Positions 6,770 to 13,847 of a stretch of DNA of 18,550 bases are shown here, in pieces. Under the pieces are notes generated by a model. The model was not told the origin of the DNA and searched no databases. It worked only from the letters and a program-made list of their open reading frames with translations. A program made the position numbers and the translations under genes. Every line of letters begins with the position of its first letter. Within the stretch, counting starts at the first letter, position 1. The stretch is from Clostridia bacterium. Lineage in GTDB: Bacteria > Bacillota_A > Clostridia > Oscillospirales > Acutalibacteraceae. The stretch is taken from positions 1 to 18,550 of the forward strand of contig JAILQN010000108.1 in NCBI GenBank assembly GCA_024699005.1, in the 5' to 3' direction.

Positions 6770-8935
6770 ATGACAGATATCAAAAAGCTTGAGCCCTTCG
6801 CTTACGGCTATATCCATGCTGGCAGGGACGATATCGAATACCGCGTGGCAAACGGCATAAAAAACTGGGCCGAAGAGACCGACCTGACGCTTGATCTCTC
6901 GAACTGGTTCCAGTCGCCCCTGGGCAGCTTCGGGCGGCTGGCTGTGCATTACGAACGCGCATCGGGGATCGAACTCAACGAGGGCGTGTACCGGCGCAAT
7001 TTCGACGCCTGCGCCGATATGAGCGAAGAAGAGATAATCAATTATTACTACGATTATTTCCGCCCTTACGAGACCATGCGTATAATCAGCAAAGAAAGAT
7101 CCCCGCTCGAAGAGAAGCTGGAGATCAACAAGTGCTGCTGGGCGGCGGGCGGAGGCCACTCCAATCCGGATTATGAGATGCTGCTGCGCGTGGGCACCGA
7201 CGGCATAAGGACGAAGATAACCCGGTTCCGGAAGATACATACGGACAAAACCGATTTTTACGACGCGCTGGAGCTTGCTCTCGACGCCGTGGAGATCATT
7301 GCCCGAAGGTATAAAGAACTTGCGGAAGAACAGCTCGGAACAGCCGAAGGTGATGAGCGCAGACTTCTTGAGCGGCTTATCCGTGCGTTTGACCGGATAC
7401 CGCGGAAACAGCCCCGGGATTTCTTTGAGGCGTGCCAGATGTTCTGGCTGTGCTTTTCGATGCTGGACATAGATTCCCCCGGCCTGTTCGACTACGCCCT
7501 CGGCAGATATTATGAGAACGACGATCCCGACGACCGTTACGAGTGCCTTTCGCAGCTCTGGGAACTTTTCCACAGGACCCGCACCTGGAACCTGTGCGTG
7601 GGCGGTAGCGACGAGTTCGGGAACGACTTTACCTGTCAGCTTACGTACGACGTTCTGAAGATCGCCCGGGAACGCAGATACGACACGCCCAATCTGACCA
7701 TGAGGACGCATCCCGGCACCCCGGCGGAACTGTGGCAGGCGGCGGTCGACACCCTCGCGACAGGAATAGGGATGCCTGCGATCTACAACGACGAGTGCGT
7801 CTGCCCCGCGCTGGAGGCTATCGGTGTCCCGCCGGGCGATTCTCACCTCTACTGCATGAACGGCTGCAATCAGATAGACATATTCGGCAAGTCCCATATG
7901 GGACTGGAGGACGGAGAGATCAGCGTGATCAAGGCTCTGGAGTTCGCTCTGTTCGACGGGGAATGTCAGTTCAGCCATGAAAGGCTGGGGCTTCGCACCG
8001 GCGACGCCGCTGAATTCCAGTCGTTTGAAGAGCTGCTTGACGCCTACAAAAAACAGATAGAATATATGGCGGATTATATCACGCGCACGTCGAACGCCGC
8101 GCAGAGGATATTCGCCGAGTACGCGCCGAACCCGTGGAAGTCCGTCATGGTGCAGGGCTGCATAGAAAAGGGCCTGGACTATAAGAACCGCGGCCCGATA
8201 TACGGCCACGCGCAGGTGCTGACCGAGGGGCTGCCGGATACCGCCGATTCTCTTGCCGCGATCCGCAAACTGGTGTTCCGGGAAAAGAAGTACACCATGC
8301 GCCAGCTTATCGACGCCCTTAAAAACGATTTCGAGGGTTGCGAAGAGCTTTATTACGACTTTAAAAATCAGCCGAAGTTCGGCAACGACGATCCCGACGT
8401 GGACGATATCTACGCCGATATCACCGACCATATCTACCGCTATTTCCAGACGAAGCAGACCTTCCGAGGCGGCGTGTTCGGCGTGGGCTGCTCCACGTTC
8501 CACCGTGCGCCGAACTACGGCATACACTGCGGCGCTCTGCCCAACGGCAAGAAACGCGGCGAGCGTCTGTTGGCGGACAGCATCGGCGCGACACCGGGCT
8601 GCGATACCAACGGCCCCACCGCGCTGCTTAATTCCGTGCTCTGCGGCAATCAGTATCTCGCCACCAGCGGGAACGTGCTGCAGATAAAGTTCTCGAAAGC
8701 GCAGTTCATCACCCCGGAGGGCAAGGATGCGTTCATCGCCCTTGCGAAGGCTTATTTCGCCCAGGGCGGGCAGACCCTTCAGATAAACGTGGTCTCGCGG
8801 GAGGAACTTCTCGACGCGCAGAAGCATCCGGAGCAGTATAAAAACCTGATAGTGCGCGTCGGCGGGTTCAGCCAGTATTTCGTGAAGCTGGACGAGCATC
8901 TGCAGAACAATATCATAGCCCGAAGTGAGAATTAG
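6770..8935 (+). CDS. Glycyl radical enzyme, unusual GCNQ active-site loop
   Basis: A 721-residue, oxygen-sensitive cytoplasmic enzyme of the pyruvate formate-lyase/glycyl radical family. An activase places a radical on the C-terminal glycine; here the motif RVGGFSQYF has the radical residue at Gly699. The radical is passed to a catalytic cysteine, best matched by Cys366 in MNGCNQIDIFGKS. In eliminases and dehydratases (CutC, glycerol and hydroxyproline dehydratases) this loop is GCVEP...GKS, where the Glu acts in catalysis. Here V, E and P are replaced by N, Q and I. It is not PFL, which has adjacent Cys-Cys. Other family blocks include GGGHSNPDYEMLLRVG and GIGMPAIYNDE. The activase follows 50 bp downstream. 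No microcompartment genes are near. Substrate unknown. The ribosome site (GTAAGG) is weak. Confidence 0.93.
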   Translation: MTDIKKLEPFAYGYIHAGRDDIEYRVANGIKNWAEETDLTLDLSNWFQSPLGSFGRLAVHYERASGIELNEGVYRRNFDACADMSEEEIINYYYDYFRPYETMRIISKERSPLEEKLEINKCCWAAGGGHSNPDYEMLLRVGTDGIRTKITRFRKIHTDKTDFYDALELALDAVEIIARRYKELAEEQLGTAEGDERRLLERLIRAFDRIPRKQPRDFFEACQMFWLCFSMLDIDSPGLFDYALGRYYENDDPDDRYECLSQLWELFHRTRTWNLCVGGSDEFGNDFTCQLTYDVLKIARERRYDTPNLTMRTHPGTPAELWQAAVDTLATGIGMPAIYNDECVCPALEAIGVPPGDSHLYCMNGCNQIDIFGKSHMGLEDGEISVIKALEFALFDGECQFSHERLGLRTGDAAEFQSFEELLDAYKKQIEYMADYITRTSNAAQRIFAEYAPNPWKSVMVQGCIEKGLDYKNRGPIYGHAQVLTEGLPDTADSLAAIRKLVFREKKYTMRQLIDALKNDFEGCEELYYDFKNQPKFGNDDPDVDDIYADITDHIYRYFQTKQTFRGGVFGVGCSTFHRAPNYGIHCGALPNGKKRGERLLADSIGATPGCDTNGPTALLNSVLCGNQYLATSGNVLQIKFSKAQFITPEGKDAFIALAKAYFAQGGQTLQINVVSREELLDAQKHPEQYKNLIVRVGGFSQYFVKLDEHLQNNIIARSEN

Positions 8936-8965
8936 GGCAGGTGATTCCGTAGGGGCGCCCCTGCC
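8936..8965 (+). other. Intercistronic hairpin between GRE and activase
   Basis: GGCAGG (8936-8941) pairs with CCTGCC (8960-8965), and the overlapping AGGGGCGCCCCT (8951-8962) is a perfect 12-bp palindrome, so two alternative hairpins compete. It starts directly after the GRE stop codon. With no T-run it is not a terminator; it may shield the upstream mRNA or set the ratio of enzyme to activase. Confidence 0.6.
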
Positions 8966-8985
8966 TGTTTGATAAATCAGCAGAT

Positions 8986-9834
8986 ATGGACAAATACGGC
9001 AATATCTTTGACGTTCAGCGGTTCTCTATCCATGACGGGCCCGGTATACGCACCACGGTATTCTTCAAGGGGTGCAACCTCCGGTGTCTCTGGTGCCATA
9101 ATCCGGAGTCGCAGAGCGCGGAGCCGCAGCTTATGTATTACGTCGGCAAATGCACCGGCTGCGGTGCGTGCGTCGCCATATGCGATAAAACTCATACCGC
9201 AGCTTGTACGGGCTGCGGTGAATGTGTTAAAGTCTGCCGTCACGGGGCGAGGGAAATATCCGGCCGCACTGTCGGTGCGTCCGAAGCCCTCGCCGCGATC
9301 GAACGGGACAGGATCTACTATGAAACTTCCGGCGGGGGAGCGACCCTGTCCGGCGGCGAGCCGCTTCTGCAGCCGGAATTCGCGTACGCGATCCTCTCGG
9401 GCTGCAAAGATCGCGGGATAAACACCGCAGTCGAGACCGCCGGCTGTGTAAAGTGGGATGTGATAGAGAACCTGCTTCCCGCGGTCGATCTGTGGCTTTT
9501 CGATCTGAAGGGCGCGGATGAGAACAGGCATAAAAAAAACACCGGCGTATCGAACCGGCTCATTCTTGAAAATGCGGAAAATCTTAAACTTCGCGGCGCA
9601 GATATCCGCTTCCGTATGCCGTATATTCCCGGGTATAACGACGATGAACTGCCGCAGGTCAGGCAGATCGCGGAGGAATATCCCCTTGAGATCATGGCTT
9701 ATCACGATATCGGAAAGAGCAAATACGCCGCTTTGGGAAGAGAATACTCCTGCGCCGGCGTCGTTCCGCCGAATAAAACGGAGCTCGCTTTGATCGCAGA
9801 AAAATACAGCGCAGAATTCAATCCCGCGCTATAG
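8986..9834 (+). CDS. Glycyl radical enzyme activating enzyme (radical SAM)
   Basis: A 282-residue radical-SAM activase that uses S-adenosylmethionine and a [4Fe-4S] cluster to generate the glycyl radical on its partner, almost certainly the enzyme encoded just upstream. The SAM cluster motif is CNLRCLWC (Cys30, Cys34, Cys37), after FSIHDGPGIRTTVFFKG. A two-cluster ferredoxin-like insert follows: Cys56, 59, 62, 66 and Cys74, 77, 80, 84. That insert is typical of activases of non-PFL enzymes and absent from PflA. LSGGEPLLQ and WLFDLKG are further family blocks. The spacer between the two ferredoxin motifs is short (7 residues). The ribosome site is poor, suggesting low expression relative to the GRE. 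Confidence 0.95.
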   Translation: MDKYGNIFDVQRFSIHDGPGIRTTVFFKGCNLRCLWCHNPESQSAEPQLMYYVGKCTGCGACVAICDKTHTAACTGCGECVKVCRHGAREISGRTVGASEALAAIERDRIYYETSGGGATLSGGEPLLQPEFAYAILSGCKDRGINTAVETAGCVKWDVIENLLPAVDLWLFDLKGADENRHKKNTGVSNRLILENAENLKLRGADIRFRMPYIPGYNDDELPQVRQIAEEYPLEIMAYHDIGKSKYAALGREYSCAGVVPPNKTELALIAEKYSAEFNPAL

Positions 9835-9837
9835 AGC

Positions 9838-9857
9838 GAAAATCCTTACGGATTTTC
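9838..9857 (+). terminator. Hairpin after the GRE activase
   Basis: GAAAATCC (9838-9845), loop TTAC, GGATTTTC (9850-9857): a perfect 8-bp stem 4 nt after the stop codon. No T-run follows (heptamer array E starts at once), so termination would be weak, or the hairpin may act as a 3' stabiliser. Confidence 0.5.
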
Positions 9858-9899
9858 TGAATGAATAATGAATACTGAAGAATGAATAATGAATAATTG
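9858..9899. repeat. Heptamer array E (ATAATGA x6)
   Basis: Six in-phase 7-bp units: TGAATGA, ATAATGA, ATACTGA, AGAATGA, ATAATGA, ATAATTG. It lies between two hairpins in the convergent spacer. Confidence 0.85.
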
Positions 9900-9917
9900 C
9901 GGTTGTTGATAATAATA

Positions 9918-9942
9918 ATCGGGCGGTCAGAGACCGCCCGAT
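9918..9942. terminator. Bidirectional terminator hairpin
   Basis: ATCGGGCGGTC (9918-9928), loop AGA, GACCGCCCGAT (9932-9942): a perfect 11-bp GC-rich stem. On the minus strand it follows the thioesterase stop by 5 nt and precedes TATTATTATC; on the plus strand it precedes CTGTTTCATTTCTTC. It serves the convergent GRE and thioesterase operons. Confidence 0.8.
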
Positions 9943-9947
9943 CTGTT

Positions 9948-10346
9948 TCATTTCTTCACGGCTCTGAACATCGTGAATTGCGCGGTGGCGAGCAGGCGTC
10001 CTGTATCCTCGGTTATCTCCACCTCAAAGAACGCCAGATTCCTGCCGTACTTCACGCATTTTGTCTCGGCGAATATCTCCGTGCTGTGAAAGGCGTTTAT
10101 GCAGGAGACCCTGCAGTCCGCCGTCACGAACGGCTCGCCGGTGCGGCAGGCTGCCACGGCGCAGGCGAAATCCGCGATCGTGGGGTAGACACCGCCCATC
10201 AGCGCGCCTACGGCGTTCAGATGCCGGCTCTCTATTTTCAGCCCTATCTTCGAGTAGTGCTCGCCGATAGCGACGATATACATGCCGTTCTCGGTGGCAA
10301 AGCGGTCGTTTCTGAAGAATTCGCGGGCTCTTTCAAGCTCAGTCAT
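9948..10346 (-). CDS. PaaI-family hotdog thioesterase
   Basis: A 132-residue single hotdog-fold protein, probably hydrolysing an acyl- or aryl-CoA thioester in the cytoplasm. The core HLNAVGALMGGVYPTIADFACAVAA matches the PaaI pattern of HxNxxGxxHGGxxxxLADxA. The catalytic-type Asp of ADFA is kept, but the His of HGG is Met (LMGG). The C-terminal half has the expected CVKYGRNLAFFEVEI and GRLLATAQFTMF strands. It is second in a probable two-gene unit behind the DUF308 gene (61 bp) and ends at a strong hairpin. No clear ribosome site is seen. The substrate is not predictable. Confidence 0.85.
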   Translation of the reverse strand: MTELERAREFFRNDRFATENGMYIVAIGEHYSKIGLKIESRHLNAVGALMGGVYPTIADFACAVAACRTGEPFVTADCRVSCINAFHSTEIFAETKCVKYGRNLAFFEVEITEDTGRLLATAQFTMFRAVKK

Positions 10347-10407
10347 TTTAAATCAGGATTTTAATTGAAAGCGGAATACGGATGTTTTCTTATCCGGCTT
10401 CGTAATA

Positions 10408-11010
10408 TCACGCGTCGGGACCGTAATCGTAAGCGGAAGATTCAACGTAGACAGCGTTTGCCTGAGTGTCCAGCTCGTCAATATAAGCGTCGAGCTTCCT
10501 TATCAGAAGCGCGTCAAGTGCCTCGCCCAGAGCGGAAACGATAAGCGATATGCCGATTATCTTTATGATGTAGTCGTGTTTGAGGTTGAGTATTATCACA
10601 AAGCCGAGAGCGATAACGACAAGAGCGGACAAAACGCTCAATATTTTGTTGATCCTTACGCTTGTGGCCTGATAAAAGCTTATGACGCCGACCATTATTA
10701 TTACAAGTCCGAAGATGATATTGCAGAATTCGATCAGGAGCTCCGGCCGCACCACAAAAAACGCGCCAAGAACACCGATAGCGATGCTTATTATCAGAGC
10801 AGTCATTTCAATGGTCGATTTCTCGCCCATCACAAAAAGGACGATCCCCCCCAGCGCGCCGGCTATGCAGGCTAACGCTACAGCGCGGGCTATCCATACG
10901 GATATCTCGTCCGCTGCGGCGGGGATGACCATGATGACGCCGGAAATAAGGAATACTATCGCCGCCAGGATTTTGTTTTTAAACATTGACTTCAGAATGG
11001 ACGATGTCAT
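10408..11010 (-). CDS. DUF308 (HdeD-like) integral membrane protein
   Basis: A 200-residue inner-membrane protein with about six hydrophobic segments in short hairpins, as in the DUF308/HdeD family: ILAAIVFLISGVIMVIP, WIARAVALACIAGALGGIVLF, ALIISIAIGVLGAFFVV, FGLVIIMVGVISFY, ILSVLSALVVIALGFVII and IIGISLIVSALGEALDALL. The C-terminal tail (about 30 residues) is acidic and cytoplasmic or exposed. HdeD members are linked to acid stress in enterics, but the role in Clostridia is unknown. AAGGAGC lies 8 nt before the ATG, and a promoter is visible. Transcribed divergently from the secreted protein at 11167. Confidence 0.85.
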   Translation of the reverse strand: MTSSILKSMFKNKILAAIVFLISGVIMVIPAAADEISVWIARAVALACIAGALGGIVLFVMGEKSTIEMTALIISIAIGVLGAFFVVRPELLIEFCNIIFGLVIIMVGVISFYQATSVRINKILSVLSALVVIALGFVIILNLKHDYIIKIIGISLIVSALGEALDALLIRKLDAYIDELDTQANAVYVESSAYDYGPDA

Positions 11011-11051
11011 TGTTTTGCTCCTTACAAATTATCAAAAATTATATTCGATAT

Positions 11052-11081
11052 AATATAACACATATCAATCGAAAAGGTCAA
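11052..11081 (-). promoter_or_regulatory. DUF308 gene promoter with inverted repeat
   Basis: Minus strand: TTGACC (11081-11076), 18-nt spacer, TATATT (11057-11052). The 7-bp inverted repeat ATTATAT (11038-11044) / ATATAAT (11048-11054) overlaps the -10 and start region and could be an operator. Confidence 0.55.
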
Positions 11082-11085
11082 CTGT

Positions 11086-11130
11086 TTTTATTAAAATTCT
11101 ATTGACAATTAACGACGCTTTTATTAAAAT
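11086..11130 (+). promoter_or_regulatory. Promoter of the secreted-protein gene with 33-bp-spaced direct repeat
   Basis: TTGACA (11102-11107), 17-bp spacer, TAAAAT (11125-11130). The 12-mer TTTTATTAAAAT occurs twice, at 11086-11097 (just before the -35) and 11119-11130 (covering the -10), 33 bp or about three helical turns apart. Confidence 0.75.
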
Positions 11131-11166
11131 AGAATTGAGAAAATAAAAAGGAAAGAAGATGTTTTT

Positions 11167-11655
11167 ATGAGCAAAAGGCGTTATCTGTCTTTGATTCTCA
11201 CATTGGTCATGCTGTTTGCGGCTTCACTGGGTTCGTACGCGTTTGCGGCGAGCGCGGAGGAGATCGCCGCCGGCGCGGTATTCACCCCCGTCACTCTTGA
11301 GGACGGCAGGAAGACCGTCTACATCACGATAAGCGTTGAGGACAATACCGAGCTTACCAAGATCCCCGTCTGCTGCGAAGTGTCCCGTAAGCTTGCCAAA
11401 GCGCAGACCGATTACGCGGACGAGAGCTTCACTCTTATGAGCGAACGCAGGATCGTCGGCGAGCTGGCCCTGCACGCGATCGTTTACGTCATGGCAGATT
11501 CCTTCGGCGGCGCTAACGCCGACAACCCGTTCCACGACTATTACGAAAGTTCGAGGATCGCCGATCTCAACATCGACGAGAGCCGCATCCCATCGTCCAC
11601 CATCGAAGCCGTCGGCGGTATGTATATGCTGCTGAACCGTATGATGGGGAATTGA
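11167..11655 (+). CDS. Small secreted protein of unknown function
   Basis: 162 residues with a clear signal peptide: MSKRR, a hydrophobic core (LSLILTLVMLFAASL), and cleavage near SYAFA|ASAEE, leaving about 135 mature residues. I do not recognise a domain. The mature part starts with a beta-rich stretch (AVFTPVTLEDGRKTVYITISV), then EVSRKLAKAQTDYADESF, a helix with ELALHAIVYVMADSFGG, and ends in IPSSTIEAVGGMYMLLNRMM. The only Cys residues are the adjacent pair CC near residue 62. GGAAAG precedes the ATG, and the near-consensus promoter implies strong expression. The stop codon runs straight into heptamer array A2. Confidence 0.8.
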   Translation: MSKRRYLSLILTLVMLFAASLGSYAFAASAEEIAAGAVFTPVTLEDGRKTVYITISVEDNTELTKIPVCCEVSRKLAKAQTDYADESFTLMSERRIVGELALHAIVYVMADSFGGANADNPFHDYYESSRIADLNIDESRIPSSTIEAVGGMYMLLNRMMGN

Positions 11656-11689
11656 AGTTTTAAGTTCCAAGTTCCAAGTTCCAAGGTTA
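11655..11689. repeat. Heptamer array A2 (AAGTTCC x5)
   Basis: In-phase units AAGTTTT, AAGTTCC three times, then AAGGTTA, starting on the last base of the upstream stop codon. Same unit and same orientation to transcription as arrays A1 and A3. Confidence 0.9.
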
Positions 11690-11695
11690 AATTTT

Positions 11696-11721
11696 GCGGT
11701 CGTTCCGACTCGGACGACCGC
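11696..11721 (+). terminator. GC-rich hairpin after the secreted-protein gene
   Basis: GCGGTCG (11696-11702) with CGACCGC (11715-11721), an inner TCC/GGA pair with one bulged T, and loop GACTC. No T-run follows, so it is a probable rather than certain terminator. The phosphoesterase ribosome site begins about 24 nt downstream. Confidence 0.5.
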
Positions 11722-11758
11722 TTCAGTATAAGGCAAAATAACAAAAGGAGAAATGAAC

Positions 11759-12958
11759 ATGTCGGATTTTAAGCCCATTCTCAGATTTTTGATAATGTCG
11801 GACGTCCATATCCACGAGAACAAGGACTGCCGCGAGCTTGTCCGTCTGGACAAGGGTATGAAGGACGCCTATGCCTACGCAGATTCCCAGGAGTACAAGC
11901 CCCTTGACGCGATATTCGTCGTGGGCGACTTCGCCAATTCCGGCAAAGAGACGGAGATGCTCAATTTCAAAGAGGTCTTCGACGCCAATATCCGTCCCGA
12001 GACGTATTATTATTTTACGGTCGCCAGCCATGAGTACGGCTCCGGCATTGAGGAGACCCACGAGCGTATGCGCCGTATATTCAAAATGGAGCCGGATCTC
12101 CACAAGGTCATAAAGGGGTACCACTTTATTATGGTCACTCCGGATCACGGCTGCCGTTTCGAACAGCCCCAGAAGGCTTACGCCGCGGCGGAGCTGAAAA
12201 AGGCGTTCGACGACGACGCGGACAAGCCGATATTCTTCTTCCAGCATCCGCACGTCACGGGCACGGTCACCGGCAGCGTATACTGGGGCGAGGACGATCT
12301 GACCCCCATCCTTATGAATTTCCCGCAGGTCATCGACTTCTCCGGCCATTCCCACGCGCCGGTGAACGATCCCCGTTCCATACATCAGAGGCACTTCACG
12401 TGTCTCGGCACGGGTTCCCTGTCTTATTTCGAGCTGGACGAATTCGACAAGTATTATTACACTTTCCCCGAGGACAAGGAGAAACAGGCTCAGTTCCTGA
12501 TCGCGGAAGTGGACGCGGACAACAGGGTCCTTATCAGGGCTTTCGATATCCTCACCGGCAAATTCTTCCCATGCGACAGACTTATAGAACCGCCCTTCGA
12601 GCCGGAGAATTTCAGGTATACCGACGAGCGTTACAACACGACCGTGCGTCCTTATTTTGAGGACAACGCGGGCATATCCACCGTAAAGACAGCCGAGGGG
12701 CTGCTCGTGACCTTCGATCAGGCGAAGATCGACGAGGATATGATAGACGATTACAAGCTGACGATCCGCCGTGCGTCCGACAATAAGATAGTCCGCCAGA
12801 TCTGCGCCTGGTCGCATTATTACCTTATGGAAATGCCCGACACCGTGACCATACCCGTTTTCGGCCTTGACGCGGGCAGGTATACCGCCGAGGTGCAGGC
12901 TCAGGGATTCTGGAACAACAAATCGGTCAATAAGCTCAGGACGGAGTTTTCGATCTGA
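11759..12958 (+). CDS. Calcineurin-like metallophosphoesterase
   Basis: 399 residues, no signal peptide, so probably cytoplasmic. The dinuclear-metal motifs are SDVHIH (Asp15, His17), VGDFANSG (Asp57), ASHEYG (Ser90-His91-Glu92), QHPH (His163) and SGHSH (His197, His199). In the family the third motif is normally GNHE/D, whose Asn bridges the metals; here it is ASHE. The C-terminal 120 or so residues look beta-rich (VRPYFEDNAG..., FGLDAGRYTAEVQAQGFW), probably a small Ig/FN3-like domain. I chose the ATG at 11759 over the one at 11753 because AAGGAG (11745-11750) is 8 nt from the former and 2 nt from the latter. The substrate is unknown. It is first in a probable unit with the serine hydrolase. 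Confidence 0.9.
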   Translation: MSDFKPILRFLIMSDVHIHENKDCRELVRLDKGMKDAYAYADSQEYKPLDAIFVVGDFANSGKETEMLNFKEVFDANIRPETYYYFTVASHEYGSGIEETHERMRRIFKMEPDLHKVIKGYHFIMVTPDHGCRFEQPQKAYAAAELKKAFDDDADKPIFFFQHPHVTGTVTGSVYWGEDDLTPILMNFPQVIDFSGHSHAPVNDPRSIHQRHFTCLGTGSLSYFELDEFDKYYYTFPEDKEKQAQFLIAEVDADNRVLIRAFDILTGKFFPCDRLIEPPFEPENFRYTDERYNTTVRPYFEDNAGISTVKTAEGLLVTFDQAKIDEDMIDDYKLTIRRASDNKIVRQICAWSHYYLMEMPDTVTIPVFGLDAGRYTAEVQAQGFWNNKSVNKLRTEFSI

Positions 12959-12991
12959 GTTGTCAGTTCCAAGTTCCAAGTTCTGAACTCA
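12957..12991. repeat. Heptamer array A3 (AAGTTCC type x5)
   Basis: In-phase units GAGTTGT, CAGTTCC, AAGTTCC, AAGTTCT, then GAACTCA. It begins inside the phosphoesterase stop codon (TGA 12956-12958) and ends next to the serine hydrolase ATG, so the whole 34-bp spacer is repeat. GAGTT at its left end and AACTC at its right end are inverted. Confidence 0.85.
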
Positions 12992-12992
12992 T

Positions 12993-13844
12993 ATGATAGA
13001 AATAATCACCGACTTCATCCGGCGCGAGAAGCTTGACGTCTACGACTTGGCGATAATCACTCCCGAAGGGGCGGAGGAGGCGTATATCACCCCCTGCAAT
13101 CCCGCAAGCGAAAATTACTCGGTCACAAAGCTGTTCATCTCCACCATGGCGGGCAAAATGATCTGCGACGGCAGGCTGAAAGCTGACGGCAGAATCACAG
13201 GAACGCTTGCGCCGTATCTGGAATTCGATTACGATCCCGTCTGGGACAGCGTCACTCTTATGGACTGCCTGACCCACAAGGCGGGCATAGACAGGGGAGT
13301 GCTGGATGTCGACTGCGACGACGTATCGCAGTATCCGACCGATGACTATCTGAAAATGATATTCGACTGTCCGCCGGCGCATAAGCCCGGCGAGTTCGAA
13401 TACCGGACGGACGTGGTGCATTATCTTGTCTCGCGCTGTATCTCCGCGGTCACCGGCAAACCGGCGGACACGGTGATATATGAGGAACTGCTTAAGCCCA
13501 TGCGCTTCCGCCAGACATACTGGGCGCGGGATCCTTACGGCTACACTATAGGCTCCAGCGGTTCCTGTATGCGCGCGTCGGACGTGGTGAAACTGGGCTG
13601 GCTCTATCTTATGAACGGAAAATGGAACGGTACGGAGCTTGTTCCGCCTGAGTGGATAAGGACCGCCGAGTCGCTGGGAGCGGATATCGTGCCGGAGGGG
13701 CAGACCTCTTTCCTGCGAAAGGGCGGCATGAACGGCCAGATCGTCATGTACAGCCGCGACAAGAATATGGCTGTCGCGTGGCACAGCAATTCGCCGGACA
13801 GCAGGGTGAATTCCACGGCGACCTATATAGAGGCGGTATTCTGA
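12993..13844 (+). CDS. Serine hydrolase, class C beta-lactamase fold
   Basis: 283 residues without a signal peptide. It has SVTK (Ser43 nucleophile, Lys46), Tyr137 in EFEYRTDVVHYL in place of the usual YxN loop (third position Thr, not Asn), and His264 in WHSNS at the place of the K/HxG motif. LMDCLTHKAGID and GSCMRASDVVKLGWLYLMNGKWNG are typical of the beta-lactamase/esterase EstB-like family. At 283 residues it is short, and without an export signal it is more likely an intracellular esterase or peptidase-like enzyme than a drug-resistance lactamase. No Shine-Dalgarno is visible because array A3 fills the spacer. It is 3 bp from apbE. Confidence 0.88.
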   Translation: MIEIITDFIRREKLDVYDLAIITPEGAEEAYITPCNPASENYSVTKLFISTMAGKMICDGRLKADGRITGTLAPYLEFDYDPVWDSVTLMDCLTHKAGIDRGVLDVDCDDVSQYPTDDYLKMIFDCPPAHKPGEFEYRTDVVHYLVSRCISAVTGKPADTVIYEELLKPMRFRQTYWARDPYGYTIGSSGSCMRASDVVKLGWLYLMNGKWNGTELVPPEWIRTAESLGADIVPEGQTSFLRKGGMNGQIVMYSRDKNMAVAWHSNSPDSRVNSTATYIEAVF

Positions 13845-13847
13845 GAA

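Noticed and set aside
6716..8899. A 727-codon open frame antisense to the glycyl radical enzyme
   Set aside because: It lies wholly within a gene with clear catalytic motifs, has no ribosome site, and its translation is low-complexity with no recognisable domain. Long antisense frames are expected from GC-rich codon bias.
11723..12979. A 418-codon open frame antisense to the phosphoesterase
   Set aside because: Shadow of a gene with intact metal-binding motifs; no start signal of its own.
12993..13844. Serine hydrolase as an antibiotic-resistance beta-lactamase
   Set aside because: No signal peptide, the YxN loop lacks Asn, the protein is short, and the context is metabolic. The fold is shared with many esterases.
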